From Nipponacmea schrenckii (taxonomy: Eukaryota; Mollusca; Gastropoda; Lottiidae), in contig JAUJPP010000006.1 in NCBI GenBank assembly GCA_030562195.1, positions 620,001-684,000 on the forward strand: a stretch of 64,000 nt of DNA, given 5' to 3'. The notes beneath the pieces are model-generated. The model was not told the origin of the DNA. It was given only the letters and a program-made list of their open reading frames with translations, and did not search any database. This document shows positions 47,659-58,544 of the stretch, in pieces. Position 1 is the stretch's first letter. The number at the start of each line of letters is the position of its first letter. Both the position numbers and the translations under genes were made by a program.

Positions 47659-49801
47659 ATGGCCAAGGTGTGTAGTTCCAGTATCTTTCTGTGTTTACAA
47701 GTCTTATGTTTGGTGATGGCAATTGGTAAGTTTGATGGTTTTACATTCAGAACGTCAATCCTCCGTATAATATATAGCTAGCTTCAATTAAAGTCATGTT
47801 AATCGATCTAGAACCATTAAGAACAATATCATGTAACAATCTTCACAATGTGGATTCGTGACAGAAATCTGACCTCCATAAATTTGAACTCAAATAAACC
47901 TCTTCAGTACTCAGTACATTAGCTGTATTGTTTCATTATGGAAAATAAATCCCCAATGCAAATATCACCATGAAAGCGACACTAGTCTGAAAATCAGGTC
48001 CCGTCCCATATATCTTTTATGACAATCGGAAGTAGCGCTGTATGTAATACCAATGAATAGGTCGATCAACAGTTTACAGGGACTCATTTATATAATTATA
48101 TATTTTTTACAGACGCCAGTATTTTGGGAATATATAAAAGAAACGAGAACGAGGTGCATTGTCCAGTCCGGAATTGTACGGATTATATTGAGCATACTCG
48201 ACCCCCGCTATTCCCCCCGGCCATTGACCCTCTTGATAAAAAATTCCAAATAATTTGTGGGTAAGAAACATTTTAATAAAAATTGAATATAAAATTATTA
48301 ATTGCACTTGGGATATTGAGAGGGATTAAACTTAAAACAGAAGGATTTGAGTTATTAGAGGAATATGTACCAAGTGATACTGCGTTTTAGCATGAACATA
48401 AATTTTAGCTCTCAAGAATGGACAATGTGTATATATATTCATCAATGAACTTACCTGGTGTCATAAAGTAACAGAATCCTTTCAAATATGGAAATCTCAC
48501 AAAGTCATTATTGAAAAACGCTGAATCAATTTAATCAACTGAAAGCGTTTTTCAATAATCAATTGCATCTTTATAATAAGTAAGTTTTTTTGATATTTAT
48601 TGATTTTTGGTAGGAGGTATATTTACTGTTGAATATATTCTCTTGTCGACCACGTTTAAGATTTTTATTTTTTTATGTTTATTCAAAGACGCAGCCTTTC
48701 TTTAAGAACATAGGCAGCGTTATATTCATTGAGATAATTTTCAGGAGGTGGGGAGGGGGTGGGGAATTGAAGATACCACAAGCTCCACCACACCCTCTAC
48801 TTTTTGACTTCATCTGTTTTGTCTGTTTTTTAGTATTTCCAATGAAGCAGTTCCATGTATAAACGACCTCAGAAATCAGTGTGATGGTACCAAGGCTTAT
48901 GCCTCAGCCGGAACATTTCAAGCTCTTTTACAATATATTTGTCACGAAGGCTACAAAGGTAAGTATATTTCTTATTCTGTTAACTTTGTGTACAACATCA
49001 TCCGTTTATGGCATACTACAGTTTCACAGCGTACGACGTTTCAACAATTTACATTGTTATCGTCAGTTAAGGGTAAAGAACTCGTGTATTGAGTTTCATA
49101 GCGCACAGTGTTTCTACAATTGATCACAGCGTTTCGACGTTTTACATTCCTTTTTTCAGAGTTTTTAGCCCATTATGATTGTTGGTCTAATTCCTATTGG
49201 CAGTATCGTATGGGAGTTTGTCACAACCTAGCTCCTGACGTAACGTGCTCGTAAGTATAATTGGTTCTGTACGTTAAAGTTGATGCCGTGTTATGTACCT
49301 TCATTTATTCGTTAATTGAACGCATGGAATTTTACATCCACTATATTTTTTTTTAAAGAAGCGTTATCAAGAGAAATGAAATGCTGCCAGTATGAGCATG
49401 TGAAACGTTGAGTTAATAAATATCAGAAATAGTATATCTGTATATCTTGTGCTTCTTTATAATATTTGATAACACTGCCTGTATGAGCATATGAAAAGTT
49501 AATAAATTTCAGAAATAGTATATCCTTATATCTTGTGCTTCTTTACCTACGCCTATTTCTGTATATAAGCAATATTAATTTCTGCAAGCTATGATGGAAA
49601 GTTGACACGGACGGAAAAATGTTGCCTGGACAGTATATTAAGTATGAATATAAAGTTAAATATTGTAGAGATCTAGATGGCCTAATGACGTGTGCTAGTG
49701 AAGTAACATCACAAGAGTGTGGTCTTATAACTGGTGAATATATACAGAGAGTTTTTCAAAGAGGCCGGGATTTCTTTCAAGATTTCCTTAAATGTTGGTA
49801 A
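47659..49801 (+). CDS. Secreted cysteine-rich protein, five exons (DUF19-like pattern)
   Basis: Exons 47659-47725, 48113-48260, 48834-48958, 49160-49250, 49589-49801. Exon 1 is a signal peptide (MAKVCSSSIFLCLQVLCLVM). The mature part, roughly 190 residues, has regularly spaced cysteines: CPVRNC, FQIICG, VPCINDLRNQC, LLQYICHEGYKEFLAHYDCW, GVCHNLAPDVTC, YCRDLDGLMTC, QECGLI, FLKCW. This resembles DUF19/T20D4.11-type extracellular proteins of invertebrates, but that is by pattern only. Exon phases join up to exon 5, where the frame entering from exon 4 runs into stops unless one A is added to the AAAAA run at about 49614-49618; with that base the frame reads continuously to DFLKCW and TAA. Either a sequencing deletion or a young pseudogene. 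Found beside other secreted genes. Confidence 0.65.
49010..49140 (-). repeat. Hammerhead-like hairpin repeat, single copy
   Basis: Core at 49066-49038 on the minus strand: CTGACGA, T, hairpin AACAAT-GTAA-ATTGTT (perfect six-pair stem with a GTAA loop), GAAACGTC. A second, more degenerate piece follows to 49140. In the third intron of the secreted cysteine-rich gene. Confidence 0.75.
49360..49560 (+). repeat. Two units of the TTGATAA-hairpin-GAAACGTTG repeat family
   Basis: 'gagcatgtgaaacgttgagt', 'aaatatcagaaatagtatat', 'tatatcttgtgcttctttat', then 'ttgataacactgcctgtatg' and a second unit that lost the GAAACG motif. In the fourth intron of the secreted cysteine-rich gene. Confidence 0.8.
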
Positions 49802-49884
49802 GTAGGTGTATTGTTATTATTATAGGGGATATTATTTCATTATATTGGGTAAATATAGAGATACGAAACACAATTTTATGGTAT

Positions 49885-49960
49885 ACTACTGACTACATTA
49901 TAATACTAGTTTGTATTGTACGCAACGTTTCAACAATTTACATTGTTGTCATCAGAAGAA
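49885..49960 (-). repeat. Hammerhead-like hairpin repeat, single copy
   Basis: Core 49955-49927 on the minus strand: CTGATGA, hairpin CAACAAT-GTAA-ATTGTTG (perfect seven-pair stem), then AAACGTTGCG. Downstream of the stop codon of the secreted cysteine-rich gene. Confidence 0.75.
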
Positions 49961-51325
49961 TACGTAGAAATGGTTGTTTATACCGGTACGCATCATTGGT
50001 AATAACTAACTTCATAGCATTGTCGATACATATTACCCCTTACCCCTTTTCAACTATTACCGGTATCAGAGTTGGCTTTGGTATCACTACATGTAGTCTC
50101 TTGTGCTTTCATCCCCACCCCTCGTGTTGTAATATTAATACATTGGTGAATGTTATATTACAGAGAAACCAGATGAAAGTTTTGATGAAGCCTTGATGAT
50201 TACAGATTAATACACTCGATAACACTGACTTGTAGATTACTCGAGTTTTAATAAATACAGATTACTCAGATAGCGTCTTCTTCTTCGGTTTGTCAATACC
50301 TTACAAGACTCAGACGAGCTGCCCCTTGCAGTGTACAAAAGTGAAAATCTGAGAGAATTACTCACTGTCCTTACACCGATTATTTTGTTGGATGCGGATT
50401 TGAAAATTATTTTTTTTAAAAGTAAAGAGTACTCAGAAACATTGGCTTAGGTCACACAAAAAAAGAATACATAGAAACACTGGACTAGTTCACAAAATAA
50501 AAACTTTATAGAAACACTGGCCTGGTCACAAAGTAAAATCTATAATAAGTAAACATTGTTTAGGGTGAAAAATGTTAGCTCTCTTTGAGTGGTCTTAGAT
50601 TACACATCCCAGATCAATTAAACATTTCTTATTCATATCATAATCAATAATTACCTAATACATCCTGTTGACGTCATCCCATCCATCCTTAATTAAGATG
50701 TGTCCGCTCAATTAAAATCAATAAATCATTTTACCTCTGTCATCATGCAGTTTTTGACAGATGTCAACCAGCTATAACCTTGCTGACTCTCATTGGGCCT
50801 GTGAAAGACATTTGGATAATATAATCCTTATTATTAGTAATGCTCAATTCCGCTTTCTATCCTATCTGTAGCTCATACAATGGACAAGTTTGGATTGTAT
50901 ACCCAACGGCTAAACTATTTTAGGGACTTGTTGAAACATGTCCATGGGCCCTCATCCCTCAGGGGTCCCCAATCAACGGAAAATAAATTACATAAAAACG
51001 AATGTACTAAAGTATAAAAAAATAATAAAACTAAGAACCAGCAATATATACATGAGTGAAAAAAAAATAACTATAGATTGAGAATCTTTATATCTTCTAT
51101 TAACAGGCATTGAATTAACTTACAGAGGGGTCTCAGGATGTAAGATAGAATATTTCTCGGGGAAGGGGCCCCACTTATTTAGTTAAATCACTGTTTATAC
51201 CTACCAATAAGTTATAGAACATATATCATGTCGCTAATGGAGATTACGTGTATATTCCCATCTTGTATCTGAGATGATTTATTGCCATTTAGAAAGTGGT
51301 GCAGCAACAATATTTTCGTTATTGG
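49961..51325. other. No gene recognised
   Basis: Intergenic sequence with no convincing frame or RNA gene. A short three-fold 'gaaacactgg' phrase repeat lies at 50430-50530. Confidence 0.5.
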
Positions 51326-51327
51326 TC

Positions 51328-51425
51328 CTTTGGCCGAGTGGTGTAGACGTTTGACATGTATTGCTGGCGATTAGGTGTCTGACTCTGAGGTCGCTGGTTC
51401 GAAACCCGTTCGGGTCTCAACCAAT
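51328..51425 (+). mobile_element. tRNA-like sequence, probably a SINE head or tRNA pseudogene
   Basis: Good pol III A box (TTGGCCGAGTGGTGTAGACG, from about 51338) and canonical B box (GGTTCGAAACC, about 51398). The spacing resembles a class II (Leu/Ser) tRNA, but I cannot fold a proper acceptor stem or assign an anticodon, so a SINE promoter head or degenerate tRNA is more likely than a working gene. Confidence 0.55.
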
Positions 51426-51676
51426 TTTCAGCACGAGAAGCTGAAGTGTTATCCCGATACCGAAAATATTGTTATATCGTATCTGTTTAAATAATTGAAT
51501 AAAAGCAATTTAAGCGGTTATAAATAATGAAAGAATTTTGAATATCAGTCATATTGGCAAAATTGTAAGTAAGTATATTTATAGCAAAAATTAGAAAGTA
51601 TTTGGTACAAACAGTCTTTTATCGACAGAGAAGTTTGATACACAGAATGGGATACAGTAACAAAACAGAAATGGCT

Positions 51677-51684
51677 TATATAAA
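51677..51684 (+). promoter_or_regulatory. Possible TATA box for the gene at 52337
   Basis: TATATAAA in GGCTTATATAAAGCCGG. With a transcript starting about 30 bases on, a 5'-UTR exon could end at CTCAG|GTAAAA (52018) and splice to CTTTACAG at 52326, ten bases before the start codon. Confidence 0.4.
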
Positions 51685-52336
51685 GCCGGAAGTATTTCAC
51701 AGTAAAAGTGGTATCAGGTGTCTAGAATAGAAATTGGGATTCCCCACAAAAACCACGAAACCCCTACACCCACACCTTTAACGTATTAGGTGCGTTCAAG
51801 TAGGATGCAACGCTAGTAAAGTTGATATTGTCTAGTTAGCTCAGTTTACCCGAGGCCGTACAAGTTTTCTAATGACAGAAGGAGGAAGAGGGCTTAAGAG
51901 CGGAAGTATTTAAGAAAGTTCATGGGTTAATGATCCCAGTTTTTATGAGTGGCCGCGAGGTGATTGGAGTTCAATCACACTGTGTGGTGCAGTAGCGGAT
52001 ACAAAGCTTTCATCTCAGGTAAAATTTAAAATTGTCTGAAGTTCGATTTGTCTGAAGTTCGATTTGTCTGAAGTTCGATTTGTCTGAAAAATGATTAATG
52101 ATGACCGGAAGTTCCTAATTTATCTGGAGACTTTTAGTTCCCTTTTGTTGGACCGTTTTAGTGCTCAATGTTAGTTCGTTTAAAACTGAACGATGATTTT
52201 AAAATATCTGTTTGTCGTTATCCGTTGAATTTTCTCTTGCATTTATCTTTCAAGAATATTTTGAATTGTTTGTAATGAAATGTAATTTCTTTCGGGTTCT
52301 TGTTACGTTTTCTTTCTTCTTTACAGGTTCAAATAC

Positions 52337-52882
52337 ATGAAAAATATGATTTGGAAAATAACGACTGTTTTGTGTATTGTGTCTTTTGTCTCGTCCGTCA
52401 ACGGTGGAATTTGGCACGGAGTAGTATTATCACCTGTCGTACCCGTAACGCACGTAATTCCAGTCATGCCTGTAATAGTAAGACCGTTTTATGCTCCATA
52501 CGGTTACGGATTATTTGGAATGGGATTCGGTGCTCAACAGAGAAATAGATTTGGATACAACATGATAAATCAATTTAATTCTGGATTTGATCAGAACATG
52601 CCGGACCCCTGGGGCAATGGCCCCACCCCCAATGATTTGTTACCCAACACTTTCGAGAACAATCAAAATGTTATGTCTCCACCTAATGGCAATCAGATTG
52701 GAATATTAAATGCGCCGATAGGTCCAACCAACCCTGGACTACCAAACCTCGGACCTCCGAACACTTTTCCTAATATACCCGTACCAAATGCCAACGATGC
52801 GTATCCTGACCTGGTAATGCCTAAACCCGGTTTTATTGATCTTACAGACAAAGTGTTAAGAGGCGACGCTGCAGTGGTGTAA
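52337..52882 (+). CDS. Secreted Asn/Pro/Gly-rich protein (181 aa)
   Basis: A hydrophobic signal peptide (MKNMIWKITTVLCIVSFVSS, cleavage probably after VNG) is followed by a hydrophobic Val/Pro segment (VVLSPVVPVTHVIPVMPVIV), a Gly/Tyr/Phe stretch (YAPYGYGLFGMGFGAQQRNR) and an Asn/Pro/Gly-rich low-complexity region to residue about 160. The end is a less repetitive FIDLTDKVLRGDAAVV. No cysteine in the mature part. A splice acceptor just upstream (52326) indicates a 5'-UTR intron, the same arrangement as the Gly/Met-rich gene at 57821. Composition fits a structural extracellular, possibly shell-matrix, protein; function is inferred from composition only. Confidence 0.75.
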   Translation: MKNMIWKITTVLCIVSFVSSVNGGIWHGVVLSPVVPVTHVIPVMPVIVRPFYAPYGYGLFGMGFGAQQRNRFGYNMINQFNSGFDQNMPDPWGNGPTPNDLLPNTFENNQNVMSPPNGNQIGILNAPIGPTNPGLPNLGPPNTFPNIPVPNANDAYPDLVMPKPGFIDLTDKVLRGDAAVV

Positions 52883-53089
52883 AAAAATCGGGATTTGTCA
52901 AGTTTGTTATTCTAAAATGTGAGAAAGATTAGCTGATTATAACTTGTAATAATTGCCAGAACTGTTCTCTACTTTTTTAATGAACCGTTTTTTATTCCTA
53001 TAATGTACTTATGTGAGCAAAGTGTTTTTTTTATGATATATAGGACCTACTAGCTACTAACTTCTAGATAGAAACCAAACGAGGTTTGG

Positions 53090-53225
53090 AAAGGGATTGT
53101 ATAGAGGTTTTCTAGACTTGTTATCTGTATCGATAATCCCCCTGACTTCTATTTGTATCATCACGATTCATCATCCAATACCTGTGGTTCCTGCAGTTAC
53201 AGAAAGAGTAAACATGAAATAACGC
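53090..53225. mobile_element. Half of a palindromic MITE-like element
   Basis: 'gattgtatagaggttttcta', 'tacctgtggttcctgcagtt', 'acagaaagagtaaac': left arm only, degenerate. Confidence 0.45.
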
Positions 53226-53324
53226 AGGTATCTCGAGGAAATTTGTTACTGCCGTTATAGCAACCATTATGCCGCCAGACCACAATATCATAATAATATA
53301 AGTTATCGCCCATTACAAGTTGGA

Positions 53325-53640
53325 TTTACCAAATATTCACTAAGCCGTATTAAAGTTGAAGTAGCTGATAACCTTAAAACGATTAGAAAGCCTTTTCACA
53401 ATCCCTTTAATCGTGAAACTGTAAAAGTTACTATTCTTAAATGTAGTTGCTTCTTCCTCGTTTACTGGTTACATTCAGTCGCCAACATTATTTAAATATC
53501 ACTAGCCGTTTAAAGTTGAAGTAGCTGATAGCCTTAAAAGATTAAAGGCCTTTTACAATCCCTTTAATCGTGAAACTGTAAAAGAATTCTAAAGTAGTTG
53601 CTTCTGCCCTTGGTTACAGTCAGTCGCCAGGTTTTATTTA
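53325..53640. repeat. Diverged tandem duplication of about 160 bp
   Basis: 'ttaaagttgaagtagctgat', 'caatccctttaatcgtgaaa', 'ctgtaaaag', 'gtagttgcttct' and 'cagtcgcca' appear twice in the same order, first from about 53345 and again from about 53510. The second copy has several small deletions. Confidence 0.85.
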
Positions 53641-54834
53641 ATATGGGTGTTGATTTTTCTGGGAATATTAGTCGATCCCTTCAAGAGTCCCAAACACTAT
53701 TTTCCATGCCAGGGTTGGTCATTCTTTACTATATTAACAGATAAATGAATTAGAGTGAAAGTTAAGGTTTTGGATCCTTTGATTAAAGTACTTTCAAAAA
53801 GACGATTCGGTTAGCCTTTGGGCAAAGTTGCATCTTAAGCTTAAAAGAATACCTAAAATCAAATTTATCCTTTCCTTTTTAAATTAAGCGAAATATTTAG
53901 GCTTATTTGGAAATTTATAAGAAATAACTTAAAATGGTTTAATCTTTCGTTTTAAAGTTTTCAAAAGAATAAATGATTTCCAATTAGGAAAAAGAATGCG
54001 ATGTTGTGGCCAAAAGTTACATTCCGATATTGTTATCTATCTCCTGAACTTGATGAAGCTGTTTGGTTCTTGGCTACGAATGGGGTGACAATGTGTAATG
54101 CGATCATTTTTTTGAAGAACGACTGGGGTCAGGTTTGTCGGGATACTACCAACTGTATTGCTAATATTTTTTCGTTTTGATTATAAAAATGTTGATGAAG
54201 TTTCTTTATCTTCTGTGTGTGTTAGTTCAATCTGATAATCTCCTTCAACCCCAACCAGGTCAGGCAAGATATAGATTCTTCAAGCGCAATATGGGAATAT
54301 AGGAATCCGGTTCAGTTTAGTATACGCCGTAGTTTTCGTTCATTTAATTCTTCAGGGTGTTGATGGCTCAGATGCCATTCTATTATAGAGGTACTGTATT
54401 GTTACTCTGTTGATAGGGTCGTTATTATAACTGGTTATTGCCTATCTTGCCACGTTACCATAACTACACTGATGCTGGAACTTCGGTATAATATGTATAG
54501 CCACATTTGCGGAATGGAGGAACTATCAATCAAAATAACATAAAGGAATAATGGTTCTTAGAATGAACGTAAAATTTGAAAATTTGATAATTGGTCACTA
54601 AGAGCTCTATTCATCAGTAAATATACCTGCTACCATAAATAAAATTGTCCAAAACACCAAGTAAGTTTCCATAAAGATGCATTTGATTATTGAAAAACGC
54701 TTAATAAATTACAATTTACAATGTACAATTTGTTTATAAAATGGATATAATATATAGTTCCCGCGGCCATGCATCAAGCAGCCGAAAAAAAAAAAGAAAA
54801 TAAAAAAGAAAAAAAAAGACAGGGTAGAAGACTA
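53641..54834. other. No established gene
   Basis: AT-rich sequence. The only candidate is a short frame at 54189-54302. Confidence 0.5.
54189..54302 (+). CDS. Possible small secreted peptide (37 aa)
   Basis: MLMKFLYLLCVLVQS is signal-peptide-like, followed by DNLLQPQPGQARYRFFKR and a short end. It could equally be the first exon of a longer secreted gene (GT at CCAG|GTCAGG, about 54258). Support is only the hydrophobic start and location near other secreted genes. Confidence 0.2.
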   Translation: MLMKFLYLLCVLVQSDNLLQPQPGQARYRFFKRNMGI

Positions 54835-56765
54835 GAAGCTACTATACATGCTCATGTTACCCTGTCTAGCGAAGATACTAAACATGCTTATGTAACCTTG
54901 TCTAGTGAAGATACTAAACATGCTCATGCAACCTTGTCTAGTGAAGCTACTATATATGCTCATGTTACCCTGTCTAGTGAAGCTACTATATATGCTCATG
55001 TTACCCTGTCTAGTGAAGATACTATACATGTTCATGTAACCCTGTCTAGTGAAGCTACTATACATGTTCATGTTACCCTGTCTAGTGAAGCTACTATATA
55101 TTCTCATGTAACCTTGTCTAGTGAAGCTACTATATATTCTCATGTTGCCTTGTCCAGTGAAGCTACTATATATGCTCATGTTACTCTGTCTAGTGAACCT
55201 ACTATATATTCTCATGTAACCCTGTCTAGTGAACCTACTATATATTCTCATGTTACCCTGTCTAGTGAACCTACTATATATTCTCATGTAACCCTGTCCA
55301 GTGAAGCTACTATATATTCTCATGTAACCTTGTCTAGTGAAGCTACTATATATTCTCATGTTACCCTGTCTAGTGAAGCTACTATATATTCTCATGTAAC
55401 CCTGTCTAGTGAACCTACTATATATTCTCATGTAACCCTGTCTAGTGAACCTACTATATATTCTCATGTAACCCTGTCTAGTGAAGCTACTATATATTCT
55501 CATGTAACCTTGTCCAGTGAAGCTACTATATATTCTCATGTAACCCTGTCTAGTGAACCTACTATATATTCTCATGTAACCTTGTCCAGTGAAGCTACTA
55601 TATATTCTCATGTAACCCTGTCCAGTGAAGATACTATATATTCTCATGTAACCCTGTCTAGTGAACCTACTATATATTCTCAGGTGACCTTGTCCAGTGA
55701 AGCTACTATATATTCTCATGTAACCTTGTCCAGTGAAGCTACTATATATGCTCATGTAACCTTGTCTAGTGAAGCTACTATATATTCTCATGTTACCTTG
55801 TCCAGTGAAGCTACTATATATTCTCATGTAACCTTGTCAGTGAACCTACTATATATTCTCATGTTACCCTGTCTAGTGAAGCTACTATATATTCTCATGT
55901 TACCTTGTCTAGTGAAGCTACTATATATTCTCATGTTACCTTGTCCAGTGAAGCTACTATATATTCTCATGTTACCTTGTCTAGTGAAGCTACTATATAT
56001 TCTCATGTAACCCTGTCTAGTGAAGCTACTATATATGCTCATGTAACCCTGTCTTGTGAAGCTACTATATATTCTCATGTTACCTTGTCTAGTGAAGCTA
56101 CTATATATTCTCATGTAACCCTGTCTAGTGAACCTACTATATATTCTCATGTTACCCTGTCTAGTGAACCATACTATATATTCTCATGTAACCCTGTCTA
56201 GTGAACCAACTATATATTCTCATGTTACCTTGTCCAGTGAAGCTACTATATATTCTCATGTTACCTTGTCTAGTGAACCTACTATATATTCTCATGTAAC
56301 CTTGTCTAGTGAAGCTACTATATATTCTCATGTAACCCTGTCTAGTGAAGCTACTATATATTCTCATGTAACCCTGTCCAGTGAAGCTACTATATATTCT
56401 CATGTAACCTTGTCTAGTGAAGCTACTATATATTCTCATGTTACCTTGTCCAGTGAAGCTACTATATATTCTCATGTTACCTTGTCTAGTGAAGATACTA
56501 TACATGCTCATGTTCCCCTTGTCTAGTGAAGCTACTATATATTCTCATGTTACCTTGCCCTAGTGAAGCTACTATATATTCTCATGTTACCTTGCCCTAG
56601 TGAAGCTACTATATATTCTCATGTAACCTTGTCTAGTGAAGCTACTATATATTCTCATGTTACCTTGTCAGTGAAGCTACTATATATTCTCATGTTACCT
56701 TGTCAAGTGAAGTTACTATATATTCTCATGTTACCTTGTCTAGTGAAGCTACTATACATGATCAC
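54835..56765. repeat. 36-bp minisatellite, about 53 copies
   Basis: Unit AGTGAAGCTACTATATATTC plus TCATGTAACCTTGTCT; variable sites give GAACCT/GAAGAT, TATTCT/TATGCT/CATGCT, GTAACC/GTTACC and CTTGTC/CCTGTC. The first five units keep CATGCT/CATGTT variants, the rest are homogenised to TATTCT. The multiple-of-three period gives frames of over 300 codons on both strands, broken where a unit loses one or two bases. Confidence 0.97.
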
Positions 56766-57474
56766 GTAACCGTGTTTTTCTATAATCTTGGTAAACCTTT
56801 TCAAATAGAAAATAAAGTACTTCTATTTCAGACATATGTGTTTGTTTGTTATTTTTTTTTTTCAAACACTTTTGAAAATAAAATAACGTATGGACTTGTC
56901 CTGTAGCCCTTCGTGGTTCATGCTGAGGCCGTTAGACTAGGACCATACCATGAAATAATGTTTTCAAGCAAGAAGCGCTATTCTCTAAAATTTAAGTTAA
57001 ATAAAATTTCTTTTAGTGATTGACCAATCAGACGACTGGGATAAGGCCCCGGGTTTATAATGGTCTGATATAAACTATGTTGAATAGCGTCATGGCTACC
57101 CACCCATCTGTACATGGAGTAATTTTCGACAGATAGAAATCAAGGGTCTTTAATACTAACATTACACATCAATTTTAATTGAGTAAAGGAACTAAGGTTT
57201 ACAATGGATGCTTTAGTCCAGAAAATGCTGGTCCTTATGGAAGCTTCATTGCTCTTCCACGGTTTATCCGTACCCAGTTACAGCTGAATCGACTGGACTA
57301 ATGTGGACAGAAGACTTACTCAAAATGAACAGAAATTTACTGGCCGATCAAGCAAATGACTTCATGTAATGTTTCCAACGAAAACGGAACCCTGACGTAT
57401 TGACATATGATTTTGCTACAAAAGCCTTTAAATAAAAAAAGTCGAATTAGGTCTTATTTATATCATCAATTAAA
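56766..57474. other. No gene recognised
   Basis: Intergenic sequence between two minisatellites, no supported frame. The start (56766-56890) is T-rich. Confidence 0.5.
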
Positions 57475-57720
57475 ATTGTAATACAGGTCAAGGTTACAAT
57501 CGTAATACAGGTCAAGGTTACAATTGTAATAACAGGTCAAGGTTACAATTGTAATATAGGTCAAGGTTACAATTGTAATAACAGGTCAAGGTTACAATTG
57601 TAATACAGGTCAAGGTTACAATTGTAATAACTGGACAAGGTGACAATTGTAACAACAGGTCAAGGTAACAATTGTAACAGGTCAAGGTAACAATTGTAAC
57701 AGGTCAAGGTTGCAGTCAAC
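57475..57720. repeat. About 24-bp minisatellite
   Basis: Ten or so units of GGTCAAGGTTACAATTGTAA plus TACA or TAACA. The last units shorten to GGTCAAGGTAACAATTGTAACA. Confidence 0.94.
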
Positions 57721-57820
57721 GTCAAATACAAGAGAAAGATATTTTAAGAATAAAGATTTAATAATCTCGTTCACCATCTATATGTTTAGTATACAAAAAC
57801 ACAATAAAATTAAAGTTCTT

Positions 57821-58471
57821 TTACACTGCTGGAGCACTATTTCCCATCATTCCTGACATAGGTGGCATTCCTGACATAGGTGGCATTCCTGACATAGGTG
57901 ACATTCCTGTCATAGGTGACATTCCTGGCATGCCTAACATAGGTGGCATTCCCTGCATACCGGGCATTCCGATTCCAGCCGAGCCCATGCCTCCAAATCC
58001 TCCCATGCCGCCAAATCCTCCCATGCCACCCATGCCGCCAAATCCTCCCATGCCGGCCATGCCGCCAAATCCTCCCATGCCGCCCATACCGCCAAATCCT
58101 CCCATGCCGCCAAATCCTCCCATGCCGCCCATTCCACCGAATCCTCCCATGCCGCCCATTCCGCCAAATCCTCCCATGCCGCCAAATCCTCCCATGCCGC
58201 CCATTCCACCAAATCCTCCCATGCCGCCCATTCCACCAAATCCTCCCATGCCGCCCATTCCACCAAATCCTCCCATTCCACCAAATGGGTTCATCATCCC
58301 AAAATCATTTCCAATGTCCATATCCATTCCCATGCCGCCCATGCCCATTCCCATGCCGCCCATGCCCATGCCGCCCATGCCCATTCCCATGCCGCCCATT
58401 CCCATAAACTGAGCTTGGACGGTCATGGAACCGACAAGAAGGCATACGATTTGAGCAACAATTGACAACAT
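57821..58471 (-). CDS. Secreted Gly/Met-rich repeat protein (216 aa)
   Basis: Signal peptide MLSIVAQIVCLLVGSMTVQA, then three zones: residues about 22-55 GMGMGG repeats, about 65-165 perfect-to-near-perfect GFGGMGGM repeats, and a C-terminal tract of P-x-M-x-G-M repeats (MPPMSGMPPMSGM) ending GNSAPAV. Essentially no charged residues apart from a DMDIGND patch near residue 53. Exon start at 58477 follows TTTTAG, so the coding exon is the second exon; a TATA box at 59843-59850 and a donor at 59790 place exon 1 at about 59815-59791, giving a 1.3-kb 5'-UTR intron made mostly of the 56-bp minisatellite. Composition suggests an extracellular structural protein (shell matrix, silk or adhesive type); this is inference from composition. 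Opposite-strand Pro-rich frames are shadows. Confidence 0.85.
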   Translation of the reverse strand: MLSIVAQIVCLLVGSMTVQAQFMGMGGMGMGMGGMGMGGMGMGMGGMGMDMDIGNDFGMMNPFGGMGGFGGMGGMGGFGGMGGMGGFGGMGGMGGFGGMGGFGGMGGMGGFGGMGGMGGFGGMGGFGGMGGMGGFGGMAGMGGFGGMGGMGGFGGMGGFGGMGSAGIGMPGMQGMPPMLGMPGMSPMTGMSPMSGMPPMSGMPPMSGMMGNSAPAV

Positions 58472-58544
58472 TTTGACCTAAAATAAAACATAAAACAAAT
58501 TATAATTTCTATAAAGTAAATATCAAGATTATTATACAGATGAA

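Noticed and set aside
54769..56526. A 413-codon plus-strand and 331-codon minus-strand frame
   Set aside because: 36-bp minisatellite without stops; both strands equally open, no codon bias, broken by unit indels.
57930..58412. Pro-rich plus-strand frames (PPNPPMPP)
   Set aside because: Antisense shadow of the Gly/Met-rich gene, which has signal peptide, TATA box and splice acceptor on the minus strand.
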